The notes: generated from the sequence alone by a model not told the origin. Shown: positions 23,609 through 32,421, numbered from the stretch's first letter. The stretch: DNA of 43,722 bases from Pseudorhodobacter antarcticus (GCF_900110135.1 NZ_FOCO01000026.1:1-43722), one strand, 5' to 3'. Translations and numbers: made by a program.

Positions 23609-23652
23609 GGTAGGTGGTGATCCTCCCGCGTTTAGCGGGGAGGTCACCTACC
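23609..23652. other. Large imperfect hairpin beside iteron block
   Basis: Two long arms (23609-23629 and 23635-23652) pair around a short GTTTA loop: GGTAGGTG and CACCTACC at the base, CTCCCGC and GCGGGGAG at the top, with a bulge between. It is followed at 23652-23677 by a CCCC-TTA-GGGG mini-hairpin and a T-run. Its place between iterons and the resolvase gene suits an origin element (single-strand initiation or primase site) or a terminator of the primase-helicase transcript. Confidence 0.55.
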
Positions 23653-23673
23653 CCCTTAGGGGTACTTTTTTTG

Positions 23674-23872
23674 AAATTTGAAATTTGGCATAAGGTATTG
23701 AAATTATTCGTGTATTTCAAATTTCTCATCAGATTTGGCCGGCCCCCCAGAGAAATTTGAAATTGACCCTTTAAGACATTGAAACCAGACGTAAAAAGCC
23801 AGATTTCAAATTTGTTAAAGAGTTCAAATTTGGCCCAAAAAGTCCAAATTTGGCTCCAAGTGGTCCAAATTT
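23674..23872. other. Candidate replication origin with AAATTT iterons
   Basis: An AT-rich block with eight AAATTT hexamers in 199 bp (23674, 23681, 23719, 23753, 23808, 23826, 23846 and 23867). The last four read TYCAAATTTGG-like and are spaced 18, 20 and 21 bp, i.e. about two helical turns, as in plasmid and phage iterons. It starts 24 nt after the stop of the primase-helicase gene and continues into a large hairpin. Origins of lambda-like and plasmid replicons often lie in or next to the initiator gene. The iterons are seen directly; the origin role is inferred. Confidence 0.6.
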
Positions 23873-23896
23873 CGCATGTGGTTCTGAGGGAAATAG

Positions 23897-26200
23897 TCAT
23901 GGATTTGCGCCCTCCGCATAGACCCAAACGGCCGGGTTTTCGACTGGCAGGACAGCTCCGGTTTGAGCGCATTTGTAATGGCTGGGCAGGATTTGGATTG
24001 CCTCGGGCAGCACTTCTCCAGTGTCCGCATCGACGGTCTCCACCCCGCTTGCGAGGATCATATGCTCCACGCAAAGGTAGCCGTATTTGCTGTTATCGGG
24101 CGGCAGCCCAATTTCGGTAGCCGCATCAGCTTTTACAAACTTTACGACGCCCTTGGTCGTGAGCACGTTCAACCGGGCGCGAATTCCTGATGCGCCGCTG
24201 AGGCTCGCCTTATTCTCAAAGCCCTCGGCAAACTGGGTCATGGTGTACATTTTGCCCTGCATGGCTTCGTTCATAAGAATGGTGACAATCACCTCACCTT
24301 TTCGATCCCGCTCGGCATCGTGTTTTGCTCCAAGATCGACCCGAACCAGCCGCTCGTTAATTGGATTGATCTCCACCCATTCCCCGTGGACTTTGTCGAT
24401 CAGCTTCGGTGCCAAGGCAGGCCCATTGCGCAGTTCGATCTCCAGTTTGCGCTGGGGGCTTTCCTCGTCAGGACGGTGCAGGATCAGGCCAGAGGTATAG
24501 AAGCCGCGCAGCGCACTGGCTCCGGAGAGCGCCAGAAAAGGATCGTCCTTGACCTGCAGCTTGCTGAGCTTTTTGGTGTGGTGGGCGAGGATGACACCGC
24601 AGTCGGGGTTGATATGATCGCGCAGAACCTCGACCCGCTCCTTGAGGAAGAACATCATGGCAGTGTTGTCGTTTTCACCGCCGCCGTCGGGTCCGCCGTC
24701 AAAGATATTGCGAATTGGATCGATGCAGATGATGTCGACCGGATCGGCAGGGAAGGCACGCCGAATGGCCTCGGCCACGCGCATGCTGCCTTCCGTATCG
24801 AGCAGCATCTTCAGCTTCGGTGTCGCGACCAGGTTGTCGCGCGCGCCAGCCAAAACCCTTTGCGGCAGCGAAATCTGCTTCATCCGTTCGCGCAGATAAT
24901 GATACTGGATTTCGGCCTGCAGGTAGAACACGCGCAGGGGACGCGGCGGTGTGAAGTCGAGAAACGGCACGCCAGCGGCCATATGGACAAGCCAGGAGAC
25001 CAGCAGGTCACTCTTGCCGACCTTGGGTGCCCCGCCCAGCACCAGAAGCCCACCGGGCGTCAGCACGCGCGGAGCGATGATATCAGCGGGCATCGGGCTC
25101 TGGTCGTCCAGCAGTGCACCTAGCGAGAAGGCTGGCACGTCTTGTGGGCCCGGTGCGTTGTTGACCAGCCTGAGCAGCGGCGGGCCATTCTTCTCAATGT
25201 GCTTGGCCCAGAGGCGCTCGGATTCCGCCTTCAGGCGCTCTTCTGGCCAGCTGGGGCGAAGGGCGGCGGCATTGTAGCCGCGGATTGCCTCCCAGCCCTC
25301 ATCAGGCGACATACGACCTTCATGGACCATGCGCAGAAAATGCCCAATGGCGGCACTGGCTCCGGTGAAGCGGCTCCACTCATCCTGATCGCCTTCGCGC
25401 ACCGGCGTGGTCAGCACCGCGTCCAGCGTCGGCTTACCGGAAGCGGCAGTCCCGGTGCTGGCCATCCCCGCGCCCGGTATTGGCGGCATCTCCGCCACAC
25501 GCACGGCAAATTCGTCGAGGTCGACTTCAGTGCTGTGGTGCTCACGGATTTGCACCAGGCGCTGATGCCCGTGCTTGTGATAAACTGAACCCGCTACCCG
25601 GATCGGCTGATGCGCGGAGCGAAAATGCGTGTCGCCGCCGACCTTGAGGGCGATCTCACCCCGCAGGCGGCAAAGCTCGGCCAGCGCCGTTCCCTCGGCA
25701 GATTCGGTCATGCGCCACCAGACATGCAGCTTGCTGGCACCTTCTGAGGTGCGCCCGCCGCTTTCGATGATCAGGGTGGGCTGGCCAAGATGGTGCAGCA
25801 GGTGGTCAAGTTTGGCAGGGATATCACCTGCGTCGAGATCGACGACCAACGCCTGCATCTGCAGCACATCGGCGGATTTGGCCTGTCCGGCTGCCGTGAC
25901 TGTGCCAGGGATCACATAGACGGCCGCGCCTTCGCGCCACGCCCAATTGGCGAAAGTCGCGAGCTTGGTTTGCGCGGTGGCATCGGCGTCGATCCAGATA
26001 TTGTGAGGTCGACCCTCTTTGCCTTGACCCATGTCGACAAAGCCCCGGACCGGGATCAGGCCCTCGGAGTAGCCGAAGACGACGTCAATGAAGGTTTCGA
26101 TCTGGGCGGGATCCGGCTCGACGCCGAACGGGTCCTCGATCAAGGGTGCGTCGTTGAAATCCTGCCAAGGGTTGAAGTGGATGATGTTGTCGTCGCTCAT
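23897..26200 (-). CDS. Primase-helicase fusion for phage replication
   Basis: A 767-residue replication protein. N-terminal part, about 30-240: an archaeo-eukaryotic-type primase pattern with VVDLDAGD (Asp121, Asp123), KLHVWWRM and RSAHQPIRVAGSVYHKHG. C-terminal part, about 350-650: RepA-like hexameric helicase with Walker A LGGAPKVGKSD (389-398), Walker B IICIDPI (490-496), and ILAHHTKK (538-544). It combines what plasmid RSF1010 keeps in RepA and RepB'. The fusion should start and drive replication at the adjacent iteron block. It overlaps the upstream nuclease gene by 4 nt (ATGA). Confidence 0.85.
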   Translation of the reverse strand: MSDDNIIHFNPWQDFNDAPLIEDPFGVEPDPAQIETFIDVVFGYSEGLIPVRGFVDMGQGKEGRPHNIWIDADATAQTKLATFANWAWREGAAVYVIPGTVTAAGQAKSADVLQMQALVVDLDAGDIPAKLDHLLHHLGQPTLIIESGGRTSEGASKLHVWWRMTESAEGTALAELCRLRGEIALKVGGDTHFRSAHQPIRVAGSVYHKHGHQRLVQIREHHSTEVDLDEFAVRVAEMPPIPGAGMASTGTAASGKPTLDAVLTTPVREGDQDEWSRFTGASAAIGHFLRMVHEGRMSPDEGWEAIRGYNAAALRPSWPEERLKAESERLWAKHIEKNGPPLLRLVNNAPGPQDVPAFSLGALLDDQSPMPADIIAPRVLTPGGLLVLGGAPKVGKSDLLVSWLVHMAAGVPFLDFTPPRPLRVFYLQAEIQYHYLRERMKQISLPQRVLAGARDNLVATPKLKMLLDTEGSMRVAEAIRRAFPADPVDIICIDPIRNIFDGGPDGGGENDNTAMMFFLKERVEVLRDHINPDCGVILAHHTKKLSKLQVKDDPFLALSGASALRGFYTSGLILHRPDEESPQRKLEIELRNGPALAPKLIDKVHGEWVEINPINERLVRVDLGAKHDAERDRKGEVIVTILMNEAMQGKMYTMTQFAEGFENKASLSGASGIRARLNVLTTKGVVKFVKADAATEIGLPPDNSKYGYLCVEHMILASGVETVDADTGEVLPEAIQILPSHYKCAQTGAVLPVENPAVWVYAEGANP

Positions 26201-26964
26201 GCGGGCATCCCCCAGCAGCGCTCAGCCCATGGGCAGAAGCGGCATTCAAAGAAGTCGCGCTTCTGGGCTATGCGCGGCAGCAGCTCGCCCGCGTCGGTGG
26301 CCTGCAGAATCCGCACACCGCGATCAGACATCCGCTGCGCCAAATCGGCATCGAACGGCACCAACTCGTGGTGCATCTCGGCTGTATCCTTGTTGATTGC
26401 GGTGAACAGCGCTGGCGCGGCGCTAATGCCGGGGACTGTCGCGTCCATATAGGCCTGGTAGACCGCGATCTGGGCTGCATAGACCGGTTTGGATTTGGTG
26501 ACCCCGTCCTTGACGCAAGCACGCCAGTTCTTCGCGTTCATCGTCTTGCATTCCCAGAGTGCGGGAATGGCTAACCCAAAGCCTTCTGGCCCTGCGGCGA
26601 TGATGCCATCGACATGGCCACGAATGCGCCCACCAGCGATAGAAAAGCCAAACTGGCCGCCGTCAGGGCGATTGCCCTTGCGGGTGTAGAGATCAAAGCC
26701 AGCCTGCCGCAGCCAAGCCACCGCCAGATCCTCAAGGACATGCCCGATGGCGAAGATGCGCAGCAACTGGCCACTGAACTCCTGGCCCTCATCCTTGGCC
26801 GCATGCGTAAACTCAAACTGCAGCGCGCGTTCGCAGGCATGGCCAAGGCGCGAGCCACCAAGATAATCGCGCGGGGTGCGGGCGGCATTGTCAGCGGTCA
26901 GGGTTGCGTCGACTGCGGCGTTCACCTTGTCGGCAAAGCTGGGGCGGGAATTGTAGTCCAGCAT
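26197..26964 (-). CDS. PD-(D/E)XK nuclease with Fe-S cluster signature
   Basis: A 255-residue nuclease of the Cas4/AddB-like kind. The catalytic core is visible: GHVDG (Asp119), then LWECKTMN (Glu138-x-Lys140) and AAQIAVYQAY (Gln165). A first Cys in GHACER (Cys44) and a C-terminal C-x2-C-x5-C (ECRFCPWAERC) make a four-cysteine iron-sulfur signature. It likely acts as single-strand exonuclease in recombination, with the Sak4-like ATPase as partner. The start at 26964 (MLDYNS) is chosen because it overlaps the upstream stop (TGATG); a longer upstream frame is a shadow. Confidence 0.82.
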   Translation of the reverse strand: MLDYNSRPSFADKVNAAVDATLTADNAARTPRDYLGGSRLGHACERALQFEFTHAAKDEGQEFSGQLLRIFAIGHVLEDLAVAWLRQAGFDLYTRKGNRPDGGQFGFSIAGGRIRGHVDGIIAAGPEGFGLAIPALWECKTMNAKNWRACVKDGVTKSKPVYAAQIAVYQAYMDATVPGISAAPALFTAINKDTAEMHHELVPFDADLAQRMSDRGVRILQATDAGELLPRIAQKRDFFECRFCPWAERCWGMPA

Positions 26965-27392
26965 CAGAACGGCGCCTCCTGGGATTTTGCGATGCGCGAC
27001 ATCTCGGCGCCGTAGCCTTCGAGCACCTCTTCGATCAGGGCGGTCACGTCTGTCTCGTTCAGATCGCACAGGCGTTTGCTCCAGCCGATCTGGTCCATGG
27101 TCTGTCCAAGGCGCTTCATCACGAGCGCGATGGCGAGACGTTCTTCGTCGGTCGTTCCAATCATATTCAGTCCTCTTTTGAAGCGCATGGCGAAGACCCC
27201 CTGGCAGGGCATGGAGCAAAACCAGCGGCGGGTTCGGTGCGAGCGCGGCTGATGGGGATCGAACCAACCAAAGCCCTGTGTGGGAGATGTGCAGACAGCG
27301 CAAAGGCTTGGGCGCAGATGCCCGTTGCGCGCAGGCAGCGGTCGATCCTCAGCCGCTGTGGGCGGGGATGGGATTTGCGCGACATGGCTCAT
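26964..27392 (-). CDS. Small zinc-finger-like protein (DUF6511-like)
   Basis: A 142-residue protein with a C-x2-C ... C-x3-C pattern: CAVC near residue 30 and RWFCSMPCQ near 50, with FGWFD between them, so a small zinc site is likely. The rest is helical (GTTDEERLAIALVMKRLGQT). From memory this resembles the DUF6511 family of phage proteins. It sits between helicase and nuclease with overlaps on both sides, so it probably assists DNA processing. Confidence 0.65.
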   Translation of the reverse strand: MSHVAQIPSPPTAAEDRPLPARNGHLRPSLCAVCTSPTQGFGWFDPHQPRSHRTRRWFCSMPCQGVFAMRFKRGLNMIGTTDEERLAIALVMKRLGQTMDQIGWSKRLCDLNETDVTALIEEVLEGYGAEMSRIAKSQEAPF

Positions 27393-29080
27393 GCTGCCCT
27401 GCGCGCATCAGGAGCCGCCGCCATAATCAGCTGGCGGATCGCCCGCTTGTTGAAAGTGAAGGTCATCAGTGCCGAGGCATGATAGCGCGTCAGGCCATAA
27501 TCCTGCCGATAGGCGGGGGCCAAATATTGCAGCTGCTTTTCGGTAGCGGCTTGGTTCAGCCAGCTGCGCGTCTTGAAGGCGCTTTCATCGGTCTCGACCT
27601 CGTTCAGCCAATCATCGGCTTGCGCGAGGCAGACGGTCCGCTCACCAATGCCCAGCAACCGGGGGCTTTGGCCCTTTGCGCCGCCGACCGCATGCCAGCG
27701 TCCTTCGAGGAAAAAGATGCCGCCCCAGGCGTTGAACCCGTTGGCCATCAGCGCGTCATCGGCCCCGAAAAGATCGATCCAGGCGAAACTGGAGCGCTTC
27801 AGAAGGTCGATCTCCGTCATGATGAAGCCGGTCAACTCGGCGCGCCTCGGCGCATCGGCGTCGCCGTCGTCATCAGCGCCAAGAACCTCGCCGCAGAGCG
27901 GGCATTCGAAACAGGCCAGAGGAATGTTAGCCCCACAGGCCGGGCACGCCTTGGTCGGGGCTTCGCCAGTCTCGGTCTTGCCGTCGAGATCGACTTCCTG
28001 TTCCAGCGTGCCGTGGATCAGACTCGAAGTGCCAAAATCCATCACGACGCAGTCGGTCTTTATGACGCCGGGGTGTTCCTCCGGATCAATGGTCCGCAGC
28101 CCGCGCCCGACCATCTGGATCATGGTGGATTTGTAGGATGAGGGGCGCAGCAGCACGACGCAGGAGGTCGGCGGGTGATCCCAGCCTTCGGTCAGTACCG
28201 CCACGTTGACGATGACGCGAATATCCCCGGCGGCATAGCGGGCAAGAATATCGCGGCGCGCTTCACTCGGCAGATCGCCGTGGATCAGCCCCGCCGGTAC
28301 ATCTGCGGCGTTGAATGCTGCCGCAACATGTTCGGCATGGGCGACAGTGGAACAGAACACCACGGTCTGACGGTCACTCGCTTTCTCCTTCCAGTGCCGG
28401 ATGACCTCGTCGGTGACCGGAGCACGGTCCATGATCGACGCGACCTCTGCCATGTCGAAATCCGCCAGCGATTTGCGCACAGTGCGCAGCTTATCCTGCA
28501 CACCGACATCAATCACGAAGGTGCGCGGTGGCACCAGATGGCCCGAAGCGATCAACTCGCCCAGCCGCACCTGATCGGCGACATTGTCGAACACCTCGCG
28601 CAGGCCTTGTCTGTCCCCCCGGTTCGGGGTGGCGGTGACACCGAAGATGCGGGCGTCAGGATTGGCATTGCGAACATGGTCGATGATGCGGCGGTAGCTT
28701 GCCGCCACCGCATGATGCGCCTCGTCGATCACCAGCAAGTCCAGCTTCGGCATTCCCGCCAGATTGCCGATCCGGGCCAGAGTCGGAACCATGGCGAAGG
28801 TCACCTGACCCGCCCAAGATTTGGCTTTGGCATCGACAACCGACGTGGTCATGCCCGGATTGACCCGGGCAAACTTGCCCCGGTTCTGATCAGTCAGCTC
28901 ATCGCGGTGGGCCAGCACGCAGGCCTTGGCGGCGCTGTCGCCGATCACCTCACCGGTGACCGCCGACAGCATGATCGTCTTGCCAGCACCCGTCGGCGCG
29001 ATGCCCAGCGTGTTGCCATGGGCGTTGAGCGCAGCAAGGCTGCGCTCAACAAAGGTTTTCTGACGGGGACGCAGCCGCAT
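27389..29080 (-). CDS. DEAD/DEAH-box superfamily 2 helicase
   Basis: A 563-residue SF2 helicase. Motif I APTGAGKT (28-35), motif II DEAH (119-122), motif III TATP (about 149-152), and motif VI QMVGRGLR (about 335). A zinc ribbon CPACG ... CPLCG follows around 380-400, then a C-terminal extension of ~160 residues with several aromatic residues. Phage helicases of this type remodel DNA for replication or recombination. Start at 29080 follows a GGGGGAG tract. It overlaps the zinc-finger-like gene by 4 nt. Confidence 0.9.
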   Translation of the reverse strand: MRLRPRQKTFVERSLAALNAHGNTLGIAPTGAGKTIMLSAVTGEVIGDSAAKACVLAHRDELTDQNRGKFARVNPGMTTSVVDAKAKSWAGQVTFAMVPTLARIGNLAGMPKLDLLVIDEAHHAVAASYRRIIDHVRNANPDARIFGVTATPNRGDRQGLREVFDNVADQVRLGELIASGHLVPPRTFVIDVGVQDKLRTVRKSLADFDMAEVASIMDRAPVTDEVIRHWKEKASDRQTVVFCSTVAHAEHVAAAFNAADVPAGLIHGDLPSEARRDILARYAAGDIRVIVNVAVLTEGWDHPPTSCVVLLRPSSYKSTMIQMVGRGLRTIDPEEHPGVIKTDCVVMDFGTSSLIHGTLEQEVDLDGKTETGEAPTKACPACGANIPLACFECPLCGEVLGADDDGDADAPRRAELTGFIMTEIDLLKRSSFAWIDLFGADDALMANGFNAWGGIFFLEGRWHAVGGAKGQSPRLLGIGERTVCLAQADDWLNEVETDESAFKTRSWLNQAATEKQLQYLAPAYRQDYGLTRYHASALMTFTFNKRAIRQLIMAAAPDARRAA

Positions 29081-29092
29081 GATTGCTCCCCC

Positions 29093-29764
29093 TCACTCAG
29101 CCCAGCTGGGACGCCCGGAAAAACCGGGGGCCGCAGGGGCTTGTGGCGTCTGGGGTTGCGGTTGTTGAGCAGGTGCTGCGTAGGCCGGAGCCGGGACGGC
29201 ATAACCCTGCTGAGGCGCACCCGTTACCGGGGGTTGGCCGTAACCCTGCATCGGAGCTGCCCCGCCACGCCCCATCAGCTGCGCATAATCGCGGTGGCTG
29301 GGCGTGACGGCTGAGCGGACCTCGTTTTTGTCTTCGCCGTTGGTGTCAGAACCGATATCCATCCGAGCGATGAATTCGATCCCGTCCAACTCCGCAAAGC
29401 CACTGATCCGGCGTTTGGCCTGTGCCTGCGCCGAGTTGTCCTTGTCATCGAGCCCATGCGCTGAGTTCAGGATGCCCTTGATCAGGCCCCGCCCGGCATT
29501 GCCCCAATCGGGGCCCTTCGGGCTGTAAAGCCCGATCAGTGACCAGATCTTGCGCTTGGCGTAAAGCCCTTCAACCACGGTATATTCGGCGTCGAGATAA
29601 ACCGCGCCGGTAGCGCCGCGTTTGGCATAGCCGCCGGTCCAACCCTGCGACGGGTCGTCGAAACCACCCGGGCGGATGGTCAGGCGCACCTTGGCAAGCG
29701 TGCCCTTGGGGATCACGTTGCTGCTTGATTGCGCAGAGTTAAAATCGTTCCAGAGTCCGGTCAT
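29093..29764 (-). CDS. Possible ssDNA-binding protein with disordered tail
   Basis: A 223-residue protein between the Sak4-like ATPase and the helicase. Residues 1-150 look folded and beta-rich (GTLAKVRLTIRPGGFDD, GAVYLDAEYTVVEGLYAKRK), and the last ~60 residues are rich in Pro, Gln, Ala, Gly and Tyr (QQPQPQTPQAPAAPGF) ending in an acidic-aromatic tip. That layout is typical for SSB-type proteins, so a phage SSB is suggested by form and neighbourhood, not by a motif. Confidence 0.55.
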   Translation of the reverse strand: MTGLWNDFNSAQSSSNVIPKGTLAKVRLTIRPGGFDDPSQGWTGGYAKRGATGAVYLDAEYTVVEGLYAKRKIWSLIGLYSPKGPDWGNAGRGLIKGILNSAHGLDDKDNSAQAQAKRRISGFAELDGIEFIARMDIGSDTNGEDKNEVRSAVTPSHRDYAQLMGRGGAAPMQGYGQPPVTGAPQQGYAVPAPAYAAPAQQPQPQTPQAPAAPGFSGRPSWAE

Positions 29765-29777
29765 CGGATTTATCCTT

Positions 29778-30665
29778 TCAATTGACGTGGGAGGGGTTAG
29801 CGGCAGCCTCTATTGGCTGGTCCTGCACAGCGGCCGAATAGGTCAGACGCGCTGCTGCGGGGCGTACTGGGCCGTGGATCTTGGCCATCAGCTGGCCGAG
29901 ATGGGGTACCTCGATCATGTCGAGCCGCCCGGAGCGGTCCTTGGCCGGAAAGCCGAAGCGGTTCAACGTTTGGCAAACGAAAGCGCGCGCAGGCTGCCCA
30001 TCAGCACCGGCAATCTCCGCCATGGTGATCACCTGATCGACGATCCCGGGCAGCTCCAACCCGGTTTTGGCGCCATCAATCTGGGGCGAGAACACCTTAC
30101 GATTGAAGTCATCGAGCTTCTCGTCGAGGATGCCAACGAACCAGATGTTCTTGCCGCGGGTGTGCTGCAGATGCGTAAGCCAAGCGATCATTTCGCGGCC
30201 ATGCAACCCGTAAGCCCCCCGGACATCCGGCTTACCGGTTTTTTCCGAGAACGCCTCAGGCTGGCCCTTGCACCATTGAAAGCACAGCCGCCCGGCAACG
30301 GTAATCGAGTCCACGAACAGCGTCTCGTAGCGTTCCAGCACGGCGGGGTCGCCGAACTTCTGGCAAACGGCGGCGTGATGCGCCGGGCTGTAGGCCTGAT
30401 CGTCGCGCAAGCTGGGGTTCGGGCCACCGATGAACACGGCGAAATCACGGCAATCCATCCAGGTACGCGGCCGGATCGTGTCGCCCTGCCAGCCCTCGAT
30501 GGCGAGATCGCCCGCTTCAAGATCCATGAACAGGGTCGTCGTGGCATTCAGCGACCACAAAAGACTGGTCTTGCCGATGCCGGATTTCCCGAAGATGCAG
30601 CCCTTGATCCCTCGAGGCTTGGCCAACCGCTGATCAGCGGTGATGATGGGAAGCGCGCCGATCAT
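29778..30665 (-). CDS. Sak4-like AAA ATPase (recombination)
   Basis: A 295-residue RecA-like ATPase. Walker A GKSGIGKTS (26-34), an early acidic strand LFMDLEAGDLAI, and Walker B-like LFVDSIT near 116; the fold and length suit Sak4-type phage single-strand annealing/recombination proteins (annotated as phage nucleotide-binding, AAA_24). Its partners here would be the SSB-like protein downstream and the Fe-S nuclease. It overlaps the upstream gene by 4 nt (ATGA) and is 13 nt from the next gene. Confidence 0.82.
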   Translation of the reverse strand: MIGALPIITADQRLAKPRGIKGCIFGKSGIGKTSLLWSLNATTTLFMDLEAGDLAIEGWQGDTIRPRTWMDCRDFAVFIGGPNPSLRDDQAYSPAHHAAVCQKFGDPAVLERYETLFVDSITVAGRLCFQWCKGQPEAFSEKTGKPDVRGAYGLHGREMIAWLTHLQHTRGKNIWFVGILDEKLDDFNRKVFSPQIDGAKTGLELPGIVDQVITMAEIAGADGQPARAFVCQTLNRFGFPAKDRSGRLDMIEVPHLGQLMAKIHGPVRPAAARLTYSAAVQDQPIEAAANPSHVN

Positions 30666-31144
30666 GCCAGCACCTCCGGCGCTGCAGCAGATGCATCAGC
30701 ACCATTACAGGTCACCGCCACGTAGAGCGCATCAAGACGGTCGGCCTCGTCCAAGCATTCCTTGCCCTTGCGCCGCATAAAGCGGCGTGCGTCATCCAGC
30801 AGATCCGGCTCGGCGATCAGACCAGAGATCGAGACATATTCCTCAGCACTTTCGACAAAGTAGGACTTTGAGCGCAGGTCTTGGACAAGAGGTGCAAAGT
30901 TCTCGCTCAACTCGGAGAAATCTGACTGGCCCAGAACGTCGCTCCGGTTGCGTAGGGTGCGTTTTACCTCCGTGATGACGCCGATGCGCAGCATCCGCAG
31001 CGCCCCTTCCTGCCGCGCCTGCGTACAGGTGAGTGGAAACGCAGTTTCCATCATGTCATCGGCGATTTTTGGGGCGTTGTTTCCAAGCTGGGAGGCCACC
31101 TCCCAGACACGTTCGGCAAATGCCGCTGATTGACTATCAAGCAT
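30662..31144 (-). CDS. Unknown helical early-operon protein
   Basis: A 160-residue protein starting MLDSQSAAFAERVWEVASQL. It is helical (ARQEGALRMLRIGVITEVKR) with a basic/acidic alternation. No family recognised. The start at 31144 is chosen because its ATGCTTGA overlaps the upstream stop by 8 nt; a much longer frame to 31651 would cover the upstream gene. It ends with a 4-nt overlap with the Sak4-like gene, so it may be part of the recombination module. Confidence 0.65.
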   Translation of the reverse strand: MLDSQSAAFAERVWEVASQLGNNAPKIADDMMETAFPLTCTQARQEGALRMLRIGVITEVKRTLRNRSDVLGQSDFSELSENFAPLVQDLRSKSYFVESAEEYVSISGLIAEPDLLDDARRFMRRKGKECLDEADRLDALYVAVTCNGADASAAAPEVLA

Positions 31145-31907
31145 CAGACCACTCCTTGATTGTTGTGAAAGCAGTAGACCCCTGGGCGATGGCCTTGGCG
31201 TCGAGAGCGTGAAATGGGGTATCGCTCGCCTCCCGCATGCCCTTGCGTGCAAGGGCAAGGTTCTCGTCGGTGGCCCATTCGGCAAATGCGCGGAATATCC
31301 CAGTGACATGCCGCCAGGCGGCCTGTTCACGCGTGGGTGCCACATAGAGCGGATTGCAACGATTGGGGCGGCGCTGCGGTCGCATCCCGCGCATGGCAGC
31401 ATCGACAACCATTTTGCGCAAAGCCGACCGAGTGGGTTCCTCGCCCCGCGCGAGGCGATCATCCAAAGTGCGGCGTACGATGCCGGGGTCATTCGCCTCA
31501 GCGTCACGAAGCTGTCTGGCATCATAAATCTGGTCGCGGCGCAGTCCGATATCTGAAGCGGACGCAGTGTTGCGGTCTTCAACAGTGCTGCGGTTGCCAC
31601 CGTTACGCTTAACCTCGCCCCGCCCTTGCGCAGAATCGTATTCATCAGCAAGTCGGCGCTTGGCTAGGGCCTCGATTTCAAGTGCATCAGCCTGGGCACG
31701 GTGTGCCGCAGCGACCAGATCATCATGCGCCGCTTTTGCCCGGCCAAGGCGTGCGGCCCCTTTGGCAGTATCGTAGGCGAGACCCGCCGCTTCGCGGGCT
31801 TCGAGAACCTCAGCTGCGCACTTTGCACCCGCAAGCATGGTTGCGGCTCGGTCAATCAAGCTTGGAAGGTCCTGACAATAGGTCGAAATGGGGGCAAGCA
31901 CTGTCAT
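31137..31907 (-). CDS. Unknown early-operon protein, partly coiled coil
   Basis: A 256-residue protein starting MTVLAPISTYCQDLPSLIDR. Residues 20-100 form a long Ala-rich helix (AAHRAQADALEIEALAKRRL) suited to a coiled coil; residues 105-180 (KRNGGNRSTVEDRNTASASD, then IYDARQLRDAEAND) recall phage or ICE proteins in which a ParB/KorB-like helix bundle is combined with linkers. I cannot name a family. It overlaps both neighbours by a few bases. Confidence 0.6.
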   Translation of the reverse strand: MTVLAPISTYCQDLPSLIDRAATMLAGAKCAAEVLEAREAAGLAYDTAKGAARLGRAKAAHDDLVAAAHRAQADALEIEALAKRRLADEYDSAQGRGEVKRNGGNRSTVEDRNTASASDIGLRRDQIYDARQLRDAEANDPGIVRRTLDDRLARGEEPTRSALRKMVVDAAMRGMRPQRRPNRCNPLYVAPTREQAAWRHVTGIFRAFAEWATDENLALARKGMREASDTPFHALDAKAIAQGSTAFTTIKEWSDA

Positions 31908-32392
31908 CGCCGGACCTCATTCGGCTCGAGCATGACCTTCAGCGTGCCGGTCCGCACCGTGCGCGCGGGCTCGAAACCCTGACGAATGGCATCGGGCCAG
32001 GCGACATAGTTGCGTTCCGGCACCTTGAAGCTGATCTCGACATATTCGGCGGGGTCATCACCTGCGGCGCGGATGCGCTCGACCATGGCGGCAAGCCGGT
32101 TTTGATCCCAATCCACTCGTTTAGGCAGATCGGCGACGATGGTGAATTCACCCTCGTCAAAGCGCACCGTGCCGGTGTCTTTGCCCAAAGCGCTGCGCTC
32201 TTTCGCGGCGCGCGTGGCGAACCGAACCTCCAGCGCGGTGTTGAAGCGCGTGGTCACGGCCTTCATCTGTTTGGCGGCCGCGTCGATCTCGCGCTGCAGG
32301 ACGGCGAGCAGGTCCACGGGCAGCAGAGCGATTTCACCCACGGGCAGATTGATCAGCTCGTTGATGTCGGGAGTGTTGTCAGGAAAAGGCAT
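31904..32392 (-). CDS. Unknown early-operon protein
   Basis: A 162-residue protein starting MPFPDNTPDINELINLPVGE. Helix at 25-60 (VLQREIDAAAKQMKAVTTRF) followed by a beta-rich half (GTVRFDEGEFTIVADLP, VEISFKVPERNYVAWPD). The middle resembles proteins in Rhodobacteraceae prophages that I know only as hypothetical. The start has AAGGAAA upstream, and the stop overlaps the next start by 4 nt. Confidence 0.6.
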   Translation of the reverse strand: MPFPDNTPDINELINLPVGEIALLPVDLLAVLQREIDAAAKQMKAVTTRFNTALEVRFATRAAKERSALGKDTGTVRFDEGEFTIVADLPKRVDWDQNRLAAMVERIRAAGDDPAEYVEISFKVPERNYVAWPDAIRQGFEPARTVRTGTLKVMLEPNEVRR

Positions 32393-32421
32393 TTGGGTTT
32401 CCTTGTCGGGGAATGGGGGGA

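Noticed and set aside
23674-23872. AAATTT repeats as CRISPR or transposon ends
   Set aside because: Units are too short and have no unique spacers of constant length; iterons explain them better.
22947-24074. Long minus-strand frame giving the RuvC-like protein a 197-residue N-terminal extension
   Set aside because: The extension crosses the iteron and hairpin block and has low-complexity residues; the RuvC fold starts soon after the ATG at 23483.
28175-29314. A 379-codon plus-strand frame opposite the DEAH helicase
   Set aside because: Shadow of the helicase gene; no motif and an implausible start.
30662-31651. A 329-codon version of the 160-residue early protein
   Set aside because: The extra N-terminal part is the antiphase reading of the upstream gene; an ATG with 8-nt overlap at 31144 is the likely start.
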